Under the pieces are notes generated by a model that worked only from the letters and a program-made list of their open reading frames with translations, was not told the DNA's origin and searched no databases. From positions 124,001-188,000 of the forward strand of contig WTXG01000002.1 in the NCBI GenBank assembly GCA_022496185.1: a stretch of 64,000 nt of DNA. Reading direction: 5' to 3'. Both the position numbers and the translations under genes were made by a program. Positions 47,138 through 62,700 of this stretch are shown piece by piece. The DNA comes from Multifurca ochricompacta. Taxonomy: Eukaryota > Basidiomycota > Agaricomycetes > Russulales > Russulaceae. How positions within the stretch are numbered: position 1 is the stretch's first letter; each line of letters begins with the position of its first letter.

Positions 47138-47833
47138 GGAGGAATGGCTCCGCAACCGCGCACTGGCGGCCCCCTCTGAGTCCAACACCGCGGGCAGCGA
47201 CTATTGCGCCTACTCCCTCTCCATTTCGCGCCCCCGGACGGCTCCAACCATCCCCTCTGGACTGCGGTTACCAAGAAATGCAAGGTGCCCTTCTCACGGC
47301 ACACGTGTTCCACGGCCATGCGCCTTGCTACAGGCCATGCGTTTATCTCGGAGTATCATGAGCGGTTCTTCCCAACCCACCCTGTGTCCGCTTGCACCTG
47401 CCCGTGCGATGACTCAACTCTTGCAACTTTCGTACACGTCTTAGTCGAATGCCCCCTGTATGCCCAAGCGCGGGCAACTTGGATGCTTACGATCTGGATG
47501 ACTTTACGCTCCCCCAAATCTTCAATAGCCGCGGACACGTCGGTCACTTACTGGAGTTCCTCCAGGAAACGCGGGCCTTCTTCAAGCCCATTTCCTCGCG
47601 CCGGCCTCGCGAGCCTGATTGAATTGGTTGGTTGGTGGACTAGGACTTAGTGAGTTTTCTTTCTTTGTTACACGCTATTACGCTTTTTCCTTCTGAGTTT
47701 TGCACCATGACATTCGCTGTCGCTCCACACTCTGTTCATAGTAATTAGTAGTTACATTGTACCCTGATGTAGCCGCGCGATTGGGCACCGTCCCGCAAGC
47801 GCGTCAATAAACTTGATTCCAAAAAAAAAAAAA
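47138..47833 (+). mobile_element. 5'-truncated LINE (non-LTR retrotransposon) 3' end
   Basis: A 14-bp direct repeat GTTACTCGATTGTC flanks it (47124-47137 and 47834-47847), and the insert ends aataaacttgattcc plus poly(A). The reading frame carries the LINE C-terminal zinc-knuckle-like end: RLATGHAFISEYHERF, CTCPCDDSTLATFVHVLVEC, then PLYAQARATW. Downstream, in a shifted frame, LPQIFNSRGHVGHLLEFLQE follows. Reverse transcriptase is absent, so the copy is dead on arrival. Confidence 0.85.
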
Positions 47834-47847
47834 GTTACTCGATTGTC

Positions 47848-48609
47848 ACAATAAGTAGTTCTGTTTCTCTCCTTATTGTCATGCTCTTTTCTGTATGCAT
47901 TCCCTTTAATTTTGACCACAATAACTGACACATTTTCACTGTCACGTCTGTTGAACTAGCTTAACCCCCACCCTCGGGGTTTTTCACCTTCATCACACCT
48001 TCTAGTTGACTCAATTAGTCCACATACAAGTAGCTACTCTGTCCCGTAGTGGTCACGCAACTTGGGCTCAGGCCCTGAAGTGCGTAATGAAATTCGATTT
48101 TTTTAAAAAAAAAAAAAAGACTACGATAACTTACCCGCGGTGTGACCCGTGTTATGCCCTAATCCCATGGGACAGAGACAGGAAGAACGTAATAGTCAAG
48201 AGACACAAGTGATGCCATCCCTGATGAGGAAGACGGTGATCAAACGCAGCCCATAACCATTACCACATCCCCACCAACACGCAGTTCATTAGTCCCAATT
48301 CTCAATGAATCGAGACGCGTGTCGGTGTTAAGAGAGCGCGCGCCGTACATAAAGCAAGCACTGAGTTGTTAACTCCGAACACCACAGTGAATTGGTTATT
48401 AGAAATAATACCACATTAATCTTGCCTGGCTTCCTTAACGCCGACAACTAAGGCTTTAGGATTTCTAAGAGTCACGATGACTCGTATTCATGCCTCCGTG
48501 AAACGGATTATTCATCCAGGGTCTATGTTTTTCGTAAGAGAGAGAGGACGAAGTATAAAATGAACTGCTTCGGATATGCTCTGCTCTCACTTCCTACATC
48601 TCGTTCGAT
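47848..48609. other. Intergenic, SDR upstream region
   Basis: About 760 bp with a poly(A)-like run at 48105-48118, possibly the tail of another retrocopy. No gene. Confidence 0.35.
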
Positions 48610-49788
48610 ATGGACTCGTTCACCACTGTCGTCGGTTACGATGAAGATCTTCCTGTTTCCCTTCACCATGAGTACGCATCAGCTGGCTTCTGAAATGCGC
48701 CTTATCACTGTTTTTAACTTACTTGCTCCGCAGCATATATCCGACAATCGATCCAAAAGATGCTTTCGCGAACAGGACATACAGTGACAAGGTCGTCCTC
48801 GTAACTGGCGCTTCTCGTGGAATTGGGCAAGAAATTGCCATTACCTATTCCAAGGCTGGTGCAAACGTGGTAATTGCGGGGCGTTTTCAAGAGACCCTCG
48901 ATAAGACAGCTGCTGCCATACGCGCAGCTGCTCCAGAAGCGCAGGTGCTCTCCGTTCCTGTCGATGTGAGAGATCCGAAGGCCGTGGAGGCGGCTGTGCA
49001 AGCAACACTCAAGCGTTTCGGGAAGCTTGATGTCCTCATTGCCAATGCGGGTGCCCTGAGTAATTTCAGCTACAGTACGTGACACGCTGAGGGTTCACAC
49101 TCGTTGGAATGATAACGGATCAAATACAGAGCTGGGAGAGAAAGATCCGGATCAATGGTGGAATACATTCGAAGTCAACGTCCGAGGAGTGTACAATGCA
49201 GTTCGGTATGGCCTTCCCATCTATTTCTGAGTGGAGATCCTGATGTCCAAGAAGTGCCTCCATACCGGCATTAGAGGAAACCAACGGGTATATTGGAGTT
49301 GTTAGCTCTGGCGTTGCGCAACTCCGTATACCGGGGTCAAGCGATTACGCTATCTCGAAACATACGGTGGGCCGCCTGGTCGAGTTCATTGCACTAGGTG
49401 TGTTAGCCAATTAAGGTTCCATCGCCTGTGTAACAGCTTCCTCTCTCCGGCAGAACACCCAAAGTTGAAAGTTTTTGCGCTACACCCGGGAGCAATTCTG
49501 ACCCAGATGGTCACGGAGACAGGCTCCGAATTCCCTGATGACTTGGCACTTGACACCGTACAACTCCCTGCCGCAACAATGCTCTCCATCACCTCTGGTC
49601 GCTTCAATTGGTTGAATGGAAGGTCGGTGCCACTATATTCCATGCCCAAGATTCCTAATTTGGATTGAATTTGATATGTTGTCAGGTATTTGTCGTCGAA
49701 CTGGGATCTTGGAGAGGTTGAGAGAGACTGGAAGGAACGTATACAAGCAGGGAACGAGCTGGTTAGCAAATTGAGCATTCCCAAGTAG
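48610..49788 (+). CDS. Short-chain dehydrogenase/reductase (SDR), NAD(P)-dependent
   Basis: Exon 1 starts at 48610 (MDSFTTVVGYDEDLPVSLHH). It splices to DIYPTIDPKDAFANRTYSDK and the Rossmann entry VVLVTGASRGIGQEIA (TGxxxGIG). VPVDVRDP and LIANAG are the expected structural motifs, followed by DQWWNTFEVNVRGVYNAVR. YIGVVSSGVAQ gives the catalytic Ser, and SDYAISKHTVGRL gives the YxxxK pair. HPGAILTQMVTE follows, with a C-terminus ending SIPK at 49788. It has about six exons with GT-AG introns, no frame breaks and a complete active site, so it looks functional. The substrate cannot be told. Two decayed relatives lie upstream in opposite orientation. Confidence 0.88.
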
Positions 49789-50695
49789 AACCTTATCTTT
49801 GCCATAAATGTTTCATGGTCGTTTGAGAATATGAACTAAACGAAACATGGTGACGGTTGTCACATTCGCATCATTGACTAATGTAGACGACGAATGAGCC
49901 GGAAAGGTATACCCGACTGTGTCCTATAGATAGCCAGCATCGTTTGTTCAGAGAGGGACGATCTTAATGACAATTGGAAAGAAGTTGGAAAGAATAGTTG
50001 TGCTACATTCATCTTCATCTCATCCATCTCGAGGTGATTTGTAATACGAATGGCGGCGATAACTGAGCAGCTCTCACCATGCACACAAAACACAAGTCTG
50101 AAACTTTCCCCCACGGCAATAATTCACCCGGTGCATGAAAAGCACACAAACAGCGAAGTGGGGCCCACTTCGATCAAGCTACCTCAGGCTTTCCGCTTTC
50201 CGCCGCCTCAAAAGCTCGACTCGGGTAGCCTAGTTGTATGTCTGATGTATAAGAGCAGTTACAACAAGTAGTGGAACTATTCAGAGATGGGGGATAGTCC
50301 GCTTACCGATGTACGAGGGGATGACCGGAGGTTACAGAACAATCGTTGGTCGTTCAGAAACTTAAACTTAGAAGTTCTTGTTCTTGCATTGCCTAGAGGT
50401 AAGGATACGAGTGGGAAGTCCGGAAGTGCCTGCTAGGGGACAGACAGATCACATGACAAAAATAAGAAACGCGGTCGTGCCATGTGCCATGGCCCATGGG
50501 AAATACTTACGCGAGATTTTACGCGCGAGGATAACACGTTCCCGTCAACCCTCAGCCCTTTTTTTCATCCCCTTCTACCCTTTCCTCCCTCAACTCCCCG
50601 TGGTAAGTTACTGGACATGTGCCCACTACTCCATTTCTAGATGAGGGTTTAGTTGACCTTCGAATTTCCGTATAGCCTGCTCCTCTTCGAGAAAA
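49789..50695. other. Intergenic, first alpha-tubulin upstream region
   Basis: About 900 bp. Pyrimidine-rich (ctttttttcatccccttctacc) near 50555-50600 and again just before the tubulin start, as is common in strong fungal promoters. No gene. Confidence 0.4.
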
Positions 50696-52415
50696 ATGCG
50701 CGAAGTCATTTCCGTTCACGTTGGCCAGGCCGGCGTCCAGATTGGGAATGCTTGTTGTAAGTCTTCAGAAACTGAATGCCTTTTTGTTGAAAGCGGCGCG
50801 CCCCTACCACCTTCTAATGTCACTGTTCCTGTTTGTTCGACCTGCTAACATACCTACCTGACAGGGGAACTCTACACCCTTGAGCATGGCCTAAGCGTAC
50901 GTGCCACACGGCTACTTTTCTTTTTCTTTTCGTTCCACTTTACTAACTTTGCGCAGCCCGATGGGCGTCTTGAAAACACGCCCACCTCGCATAGCGTTGA
51001 AGGTTTCAGCACATTCTTCTCGGAGACATCATCAGGCAAACATGTCCCGCGATCGCTCTACATTGACCTCGAGCCGAACGTTGTTGATGAGGTCCGCACT
51101 GGCAAATACCGCAGCCTCTTTCATCCGGAAACCATGATTACTGGTAAAGAGGATGCTGCGTCCAACTGTAAGTTTTATCTCTTTGTTTCTATCGCGTCTA
51201 ACCGGTTTTCTTATCTGTCAGATGCACGCGGTCACTACACGATTGGGAAGGAGCAAATCGACAATGTGATGGACAGAGTTCGACGCCTCGCTGACAACTG
51301 CTCTGGCCTCCAAGGCTTCTTTGTCTTCCACTCCTTCGGTGGCGGAACTGGTTCTGGTCTCGGCGCGCTCATCCTAGAGCGGCTCTCTACAGATTATGGC
51401 AAGAAAAGCAAGCTTGAATTCAGTGTCTACCCCGCACCGACACTCGCCAACTCGGTCGTCGAGCCATATAACTCTGTTCTCACCACACATACCACCCTGG
51501 AGCACTCGGATTGCTCATTTATGGTATTTTTGATCTGATTTCGATTGTGGCCACCACACTGATCGTCATCTATGAAGGTTGACAATGAGGCAATCTACGA
51601 TATTTGCAAAAAGAGTCTTGGAATTTCATCACCTAGTTTCACGAACCTGAACCGTCTTATTGCACAAGTTGTATCATCGATCACGGCATCCCTTCGTTTC
51701 GATGGCTCTTTGAACGTCGACCTTAACGAGTTTCAGACCAACCTTGTCCCGTGAATAGCATAGCTTTCCTGTGTCGCCAGTCGGCTGAGGGTGTCTACAG
51801 GTTCCCGCGTATTCACTTCCCTCTCGCGACATTTGCTCCTATTGTTTCTGCGGAGAAGGCTCACCACGAGCAAAACACTGTAGCAGACATGACTTTCTCC
51901 TGTTTCGAAACCGGCAATCAAATGGTCAAGTGTGACCTCGCGAGGGCAAATATAGTAAGTGTGCCTTTCTGTACATTCTCGCTTGATAGCTTATGAGTAT
52001 ACGAAGTGGCATGCGCACTGCTTTATCGTGGAGATGTTGTTCCCAAGGACGTCAACGCAGCGGTGTCATATATTAAAACGAAGCGGACCATTCAGTTTGT
52101 GGACTGGTGCCCGACGGGTTTCAAGATTGGTATCTGCAACGAACCTCCCTCACACGTCCCTGATGGTGATCTGGCTAGGGTTGCACGGAGTATGTGCATG
52201 CTATCCAACACGACTGCTATCTCCACGCATGGAGTCGGCTAGACCACAAGTTTGATCTGCTTTACTCCAAACGCGCGTTCGTGCATTGGTATGTCGGTGA
52301 AGGTATGGAGGAGGGTGAGTTCAGTGAAGCACGTGAGGACCTCGCCGCTCTTGAAAAGGATTATGAGGAGGTTGGGATCGACTCAGCGGATGTCGAGGAG
52401 GCTGGCGAATACTAA
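50696..52415 (+). CDS. TUB1: Alpha-tubulin, copy 1
   Basis: Alpha subunit of the microtubule heterodimer; binds non-exchangeable [23 protein letters not shown] opens at 50696. The GTPase signature [12 protein letters not shown]-type [19 protein letters not shown], the conserved [20 protein letters not shown] helix and the C-terminal [20 protein letters not shown] are present. The tail is acidic and ends EEAGEY with a terminal Tyr. It lacks five introns that copy 2 has in the 3' half. Two single-base slips are seen: 51936-51937 (CC, CCC expected) and 52227 (G, GG expected). Each is needed to keep an invariant region in frame. If real they would inactivate this copy; sequence error is more likely. 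Confidence 0.93.
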
Positions 52416-52817
52416 AAAGTTTGCATCACTTTTTTTACGAGTGTTTCATGCCTCATGATAGTCTCCTTGATTCCCTTCCCCTCTCCTTTCCTCTCTAGTA
52501 CCCGCAATAGTTTTAGTTAGTTGTTACCCGTTATCATACCACTTATCAACCTCAAAATTTAGGTTATCGATATTCAATGAGGTTTGGATGACAGAATCCA
52601 ACCAACCAAAAAATTTAAAAATTTAAAATAAAAAACTCAGTTTTTATTTTTTTATTTTTTTAATTGTTTGCTTATTTTGTTTTTTTGTTTGTTTGGCCAT
52701 TTTGCCAAACACTCTTCTTGACGCGACCACGACACATTTTGATTGTGATTGAACATCTTCCGTTAAACCGCCAAACTCTTTCGCTGTCGGCGCCAGAAAA
52801 AAAACAAAGACGTAAAA
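52416..52817. other. AT-rich spacer between the tubulin genes
   Basis: About 400 bp. A strongly AT-rich run (aaatttaaaaatttaaaat then T-rich) near 52608-52690 separates the terminator of copy 1 from the promoter of copy 2. No gene. Confidence 0.5.
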
Positions 52818-54808
<1,991 letters not shown>

Positions 54809-55417
54809 AAGGTTTTTTGCATTGATCTACCTTCACGTCACTTTTTTTTTGATTATCCATATGTTTTTTTGAATACCGTCGAGGAATACCCTACCATCGT
54901 GCGGCTGATGTCTTATGTTATTTGTGCTTACGCTTGGTTATCCGTAACTTCAATGCTAACTGCTAGCTTACCATATCACCATTCAATGCCACGCCACGTG
55001 CTCTCTCACTACCACTGTCACTGTCACTGTCACTGTCACTTTCTCGATTAATGACAACCACAGCCATGTTATGACTCGCTTGAAAATGACACGTCTTGAT
55101 TAAAAGAATCTGAAGTCGTGGCAAGATACGTGTTGCTTTTTTCGCTTTTACAACGCATCAAAGACCTAAAATTATTTGTAAACGTGTCCGAGCGAGTGAA
55201 ACGTGTCAAGTTATAAGTAATTGTTAAATCAATTAAATTAATTACTTTATTTATTTATTTGTTGTCGGGAGTTGAGTGTCAGTCGGAGTATGAAAGTTTA
55301 GACAGATACGGTCTGTCGACTCGTCCTTGCCTTTAAGCTCTTAACCAACACCTCAACGTTCACCGCCGTTATCGCCCTTTCTCTTTCTTTTAACGACTCC
55401 TTAAGACTTCTTTAGCT
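54809..55417. other. Intergenic, tubulin end and ARF1 upstream
   Basis: About 610 bp. A cactgt hexamer is repeated near 55013-55040. The ARF1 leader is pyrimidine-rich (ctttctcttt near 55376-55390). No gene. Confidence 0.45.
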
Positions 55418-56255
<838 letters not shown>

Positions 56256-56622
56256 GCAGCATGTGGGTTTCACCAATCGAGAGTGGGTCGGAGCAGGCAG
56301 GCTGTGCTGTGATCCTGTCTAACCTATAAAAATTCGTACACTCTTTTCCCCATCTCTCTGCTTGCTGTACTCTCTCTCCCCACGTCCCACACTTCTTTCC
56401 TGTCTTGTCTCCCCCTAGTGGATCCAATTTCTCATTTCCGTACATTCGTGCCGTGCAACCGCTGCGGCGTGTGCCCTTTTGAATTATGCGTTCTCTAGAG
56501 CTCGAGCAGGTATCTTAGTTCCACATATCCCCCATGAATGGTATCAGTAATGGTAATGAGAATTTTCATCTGTGCTTACAGCGGCAACTCACACATCCGC
56601 CCAATGGTGTGGCGTGAGTTCT

Positions 56623-59622
56623 TCAACGGTTCTCGCCTGGAAACAGTCTTCCTACCGCTTCTGCTTCCTTTCGTCGCTTCTCGCCCCTTTCGCGTGACGC
56701 TTGGTCCCGACAGCTGGCGCCGTAGCGCATCAGCTTTTCAAGTACGGCGGTGAGCTTCTTAGGCCTGACACTTGAATATGTCGTTTGGCGCAGCGACGGA
56801 ACGAGGTATTCGGGGATGGAATCGGACAGCACTATCGATGTTGTCTATGCGACGGGAATTTTTGAAAGTCAATAAGTAAAAAAAAGATTGCGCATCTTGA
56901 ACAGTGGACGACGACGTACGGAACGCAACTCGGCGAAGAGCGTGACGAGGTCAGGTCGGCCCGTGTTGCGAAGCTGGTCCTCGAGAAATTCGACGTCGAC
57001 GAGCATGTTCGCTATCGCGTTTTCGTTCATCGTCGAGATATTTCGATCCGTTAGAAATTCCTGCAGAGAGACACCGTAAACATCATCAGTTCCCTCTGCC
57101 CCCTCCTCTTCCTCCCCCCTCTTCCGCGCAGGGGCATATTGAGGGAAGGTAATGCGTACGTGCGTGCACGCGTGCGAGTGTGGGAGGGAAAAGGACGTAC
57201 CATGAGGCATTGTGCAATGTACGCCGTTGCTCCACGATATGCCTCGTCCTTGTATGCTTCACTTATCTGTAGTGAGTCGACGATTGTCGTAAGCCAGTTA
57301 ACGAGCTCGTATAAGTACATGCTCGGCGCGTCCTCTCGCGCTACAGGCGTCCAGTCATACTCGGAAAGCCCAAAGAAGTCGTCGAGCTTCGAATTGATGA
57401 GGGAAGTAATTCGTGCCAATGCGCGCGCCTTTGTTTTGCTGAAGGATGTTGCGGCAGTGATGCGGATCGTGCCACCACGCTGCACTGAGCTGAGTATAGA
57501 AAAGATGTTCGTTAAGGAGTGGAAAGGTGGCACATGCGGTCGAGGCGCACCGAAGGGCGGTCAGAGAGCGCTCGAGCTCGGCGCAGGCCACTTCGAAGTG
57601 CTCAAGGTTGGCGATATTTGCGCAACTTGGGAGACAGTCGATGTCTTCATAAGGTTGCCGCCGTAACTGTCGTTAACATAGTTGGAGAAGATTTGGTCGA
57701 GGGACTAACGGCGGGTTCATTGGTGATATTGGAGAGGAGGGAAAATTATGTACCTTGCTCAACAATTCATCAACATTCCGATGGTGTTGTGACACGCCCT
57801 CGATGAACTGATAAAATCGCTGAACAAAATTTCGGATCTGGCTGTGGTCAGCATTGCAAAGGGGGACCATGGACGATACATACATCCTCGCAGCAAAGAT
57901 AGAAACTTTGCGACCAAGGGAAGTTAAGAGGCGGTGAAGCACTGTGATCATCAACACGACCGAGCCAAGCCTAGAAGACGGTGATAATGTTTACCCAGCT
58001 AGCTCAGCTTTCTCGGCGCTGCTAATCCAAACGACCCTCAGAACAGCCTCCTTCTCACTAGGCTTGTCTACGTGCATTGGTTGATAATCGTCTTGAATTA
58101 CGATCTGAGTGACGATTGAGTGAGCTAACCAACAAATTGTGAATAGAAAATTACGTCTTTGAAACGTTTACTGAATTGCCGCTCCAAAAAGGTCGCGTAT
58201 TTCTCAAATAAGCGGAAGACTGACGCGTGCAGAGACGTTGTGAGTATTGGTAAGCCTTGAAAAGCAAACAACAGAAGTCAAAACGAATCGAGTTTTTTTG
58301 GAAGTTTATACCTCCAGGGTAAGGATGAACGCTATTAGCGTCTCCTTCACGCGCAGATAGCTCTCTGGGTCCGTTTCATTCCGGAGTGCCTCATCCACCG
58401 CTTCTGCGAGCCTTGCAGCGACCGCGTCCCAAAGCTCTTCTACTTCGGCTTTTGATCGAAAGGAGCCTGTAGTTTGGAGCACATGGGATTCGATGATGAA
58501 GAAGCCGATTATTTGCTCAGTCAGAGTAACAAGGGAAGATAATTGAAGCGGGACGGGGAGAATGAGGTCTGATTGCGCCTTTCACATCATGAGTATAAGA
58601 CATAGTATTCCCTTGGACGAGCGCACCTTGCGGTCGGCTTGATAGGACTTACGGAGCTCGTCGAGGGAATCCAGAGCAGTGTAGATATGAATACTCTGAT
58701 ATAATGGTTTGAAGTCCACTTTCAAGGTCTCGAGCACCATGTCTACTGGGGCGTGAGACACACAAGGCGAGGGGTAAAAAAGCACGTACCATCGGTCGTC
58801 TCATAACTGACAGTTTCAACAGCACTGCCCACACGACTCAGTCGAAGCATAGGATCCTTTTCTCTACGGGACCGCCAACGTCTCGTTCGGCTTTCCATGG
58901 CCTCAAGTGCGAGTCTCCCCACTTCACCAGTGAGGTTACGAATCTCTAGCAACCATTGTTTCGTGGAAGCTGTGACCGCGTCTTTGATTTGCCCACGTAG
59001 AGATGGAAGTGACATAAGTATATGCTGAAGTAATGGCGTTTGAGATAGTGACGACTGGGGTGTGCGTTGAATATCCTCCAAAAACTAGAAAGCTGTCAAG
59101 CTATGAGACACAAGGTAGGCGGACCACGCACCCGGAGAGCACTCCAATATTTTCCTTCATTCACCATCTCGCCTACCCTATCTACGCCATCCAGAATCCG
59201 TAAACTGGCTTGTAGACTGTCAATTGCCTCATCTAAGTTAGTTGCCGTTTTCTTTGATTGCAGCAACGCCCGCTTCTTTTCTGCAAGACCACGACCAATT
59301 TGAGATACCGAAGAGTCCAATGATCCAATCTTGTCGCGGAGATTGTGCGTATACGATTTGACAGTGAGGAGAGTTGAAACAGAAGAAATGAAGTCCTGAT
59401 AATTGTCTCCGCATATCTTCTCTATCTCGGCATCCTTAGAGTCGATAGTGTCTGTAAAGTGCGGAGATAGGCATCGTGTTGTCTGTTAGTGTGAATTTGC
59501 TTGATGATAGGGCCAAGCTGTTCGAGATTTTCGGATGAGGAGGACTGGTCGAGAAGGTGGATCTGTTGCAGTTGTTGCTCAACACTTTCCTGAGTGAATT
59601 GGGGTCGTCTTCGCGGAGGCAT
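56623..59622 (-). CDS. SEC15: Exocyst complex component Sec15
   Basis: Sec15 is the exocyst subunit that links Rab (Sec4) on secretory vesicles to the tether at the plasma membrane. It starts at 59622 (MPPRRRPQFTQESVEQQLQQ). Coiled-coil N-terminal segments follow (NLRDKIGSLDSSVSQIGRGL, LDEAIDSLQASLRILDGVDR), then VLETLKVDFKPLYQSIHIYT, SYLRVKETLIAFILTLE, YDWTPVAREDAPSMYLYELV, VDVEFLEDQLRNTGRPDLVT and the last exon SIPEYLVPSLRQTTYSSVRP, stopping at 56623. A single-base slip near 59445-59448 joins LQTL to IDSKDAEIEKICGDN only if one base is added. The gene ends tail to tail with ARF1. Confidence 0.9.
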
Positions 59623-59795
59623 TCTCAAGCATAAGTTCAATTTCGGGGTGAAATGAATGCAACCTCAAGTGTTCGTGGTGTGGCGTCGATATGTGGCAGT
59701 GCGCTGCGTTGCATCTCACGCGTGCCAAAACGCGTTCTGAACGTCGATTTGAGCGCGTTCGCGTTCAACAACTTGAACCACTTCCACAAAGGACC
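59623..59795. promoter_or_regulatory. Shared 173-bp divergent promoter, SEC15 and NUP192
   Basis: The two start codons face away from each other across only 173 bp, so both promoters and both 5' leaders must be packed here or overlap the coding sequences. No TATA box is evident. Confidence 0.6.
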
Positions 59796-62700
59796 ATGGC
59801 TGCCGAGTCATCAAAACGGTCAAAATTGATCGACGTGTATGTCTCCTTTAGCCCCTTGTTATACCGTGCTGACTTCCGATGCAGGACATACCAGCAGCTC
59901 CACCTCCTTTTGTCTGGTTATGAGCCCAACACCACACCAGAGCAGACGGGAGAGATTCTTCAAGCACGCATAGATCCTCTGAAGGACCTTAGAAGTCCGT
60001 TTGGCAAGCCAAATGCTGAATCTCGAAGGCGTGTGGATAGTGGTTCAGTTACCCTACGCGATGGGGTCCTCGTACGGGTTGAACAAGCGGACAAGGATTT
60101 TATATTTGCCATCAGCGCGAGGTTCAACATTGACGAGGTCGAAGCTCTCGTTCTTTTTCGATCTTTTCTTTACAACGAAGGCAACGTTCTACAAGAGATG
60201 GAGTCAAACGGGGATGACGCTTTTATGCATCGGGTTGTCGATGCATTCTCGCTGTTCTATCATTCCGAACGGCGATGCCTAGCGCGACTCCTTGTCCCTA
60301 TCTTTCGTGCACAGGAACACGAGGCTTCTTTCTTTCACACGCAAGCTGCAGAAATTCTTCCTCAGATCATTCCCGATGGCCCCGCGTTCGTACAAGGTGT
60401 TGTGGCTCATTATGTGGATAAGACACGCGCACCTTTGGATGAAGCGTCTTCAAACGATCCAAGGCTCGCGTCTCGTTGGGCAAAAGAAAACTTGCGTGAC
60501 CAACTTGTCCTACTTGAGATACTCTTCTGGGCAATGTGGAGCTTTGTCCCTCGTCAAGGTCCCATCGTTGTTAAAATATATGAGACGGCGTATGAGGCAA
60601 AGCTTGGATCCGTTCAGCGTAATGCAACGTTACTTTTGGATGAAGAAGGTGCCAGATTGCAGCAAGACTGCGCCGCGGTGTGGTTGCTTCTCATGGTTGA
60701 GGTCTTGGAGCTCGAGACATTCTCCGACAATGGTAATCCTGAAGTTTCTGGCCCACCGTCCACGGAGGGCATGTACACATCACATCCCGATTCCCTCAAA
60801 CGTATTCACAAGTTAGTCACATCCCACGGGGATAGCAACTACGCCGCGGTCTACCTGCCTGGACTGTGATTGTGGCGCGGCTCGAGGCGGCAGTGTTAGC
60901 CCTTGACGAATGCCCGCCAGCGTTCCGATCGTTCTTTGACTCTCTAGATGTCCAAAGTGGACGACCGTACTCAAAAAACCGAGAACCAGTACACGCGCTG
61001 ATGCTGCAACGTGTCCTGGACCCAAGTGTCGGGCTTCTCAGCCTCCTCCTGTCACTCTTGACCACTACCCCACTCTTCGTCACATCCATTGCGTGGAAGA
61101 CAGATTCTTCCATTTCAGAGCCAAATGCAGTGGCTTATCGCTCTGTTGTCAAAGGTGCGCCCTTTCATTTCCTGTGCCCTATCTGGCTCACATGGCAATA
61201 TAGGTCTTCTCATCGCGCTATCGGAACTTGTGCCAGTCGAGCTCATTCCAGAGTTTGACACATACATCGACGTTTGGGTGGCACTGCTTGGACAGAGTGA
61301 AACTCGATCAGTGATCGGCCTCTGCCAACAGTTCTGGCAATACGACATGACGAAGAGCAAAGCCAGGCGTGCCATCCTCGATGTCGCGCGTTCGCGCTTC
61401 CCAGTGCAATTTACGCCGCTACTGCGATTGCTCGGGGCCCTCACCGGTGGCGGGTTCAAGGACGCGGATCCCCTATCTAGCGTAGACTACCGTCAGCAGG
61501 GCCATTCGTTGTTGGAGGCCCGGGCACAGTGTGCTCAAGAAGTTTCATATTTCCTCGAAAATTTGCCGACGTACACCCAACTCTTACCCGCCAGCGCATG
61601 TACGGGATCGCAAGCGTTATATGAGAAGGTGCCCGAGCGATATGGCTCGTCCTCAAAGGCTTTGGGTCCCACCTACATCAATTTACGACCATTGAAACTC
61701 CCCGGTGGAAGCATCCTCCCCACGCGATCGACAGGCCGTCTCCTCAGTCAGGACAGCGAGGATTTTGTCATCGTCTCATGGCAGTGCGAGCATTCTGGCT
61801 GGAAGCTCCTTATAGAGGCCTTGGTTGACTATGTCCGGCGGAAGCGCCTAATTCCTGGTTTGCCTACGCCCGCAGCCAGCGCACCTGCGGTGAGCCGCAC
61901 TACATCTCAGCTGCCCGTGATTCTTCGCCTGGAAGGCATTGGCATTGATGTAGACCCTCATGGCGACAGCTCCGTGGTAGCCGTTGCGCTGGACCTGCTT
62001 CGCACTGTTATATCAGACAACCGGGTCCTCGCAGCCCAGGTCCTCAGTTCGCTCGAAAGCAGCGACCCGACGCGTTCCACAATAGGTAGTGACACTCCAG
62101 ACTTGGTACAACTTACAGTGCTTATCCTTGAGGATGCCCTCATGCGCTCTGCGCAGCAACGCACTGGAACGCAACCAGAATTGGCCCTCATCACGTCAGC
62201 AATGGGTCTACTTGCAGGACTGCTCTCACTACCGGGGTATGCTCCACGCGTATGGCTCTTTGCGCGCGCGTCGACAGTATTGTTCGACTCGCCACGTACT
62301 CGTGGCGCGATGACCGCTGAGCGCGCAGTCGGAACGTACGCCACTACGCAGGCACTTCTGAATCTCACCCATGCACTGTGGACCGAGGCATCCGGCACAT
62401 TGCTTGCACCACACGACGGCAAAGCCCGTCTCATTGAAATCAAAGAGGAGGTGCTACTCCGCGCACTGCGCTTCGTTCACGTGGAGGTCTGGGTTGAACA
62501 TGCAGGGTGGAAATACGCGCAGCTGGGTACACGCTTTGAGGTCGGGAGGCTGGCGTCAAGCCTATATGCCGATATCCTCGATCAAGTCCCGCCAGACAAG
62601 CAGGGTCCGTTGTCACTTGTTAGTCAAGCTGTCTTCGAGACGCTCGTGTCCAAGGCAACAAATTCGAGCATTAGCCCCCTCATTTCAATCGTTACGAGTT

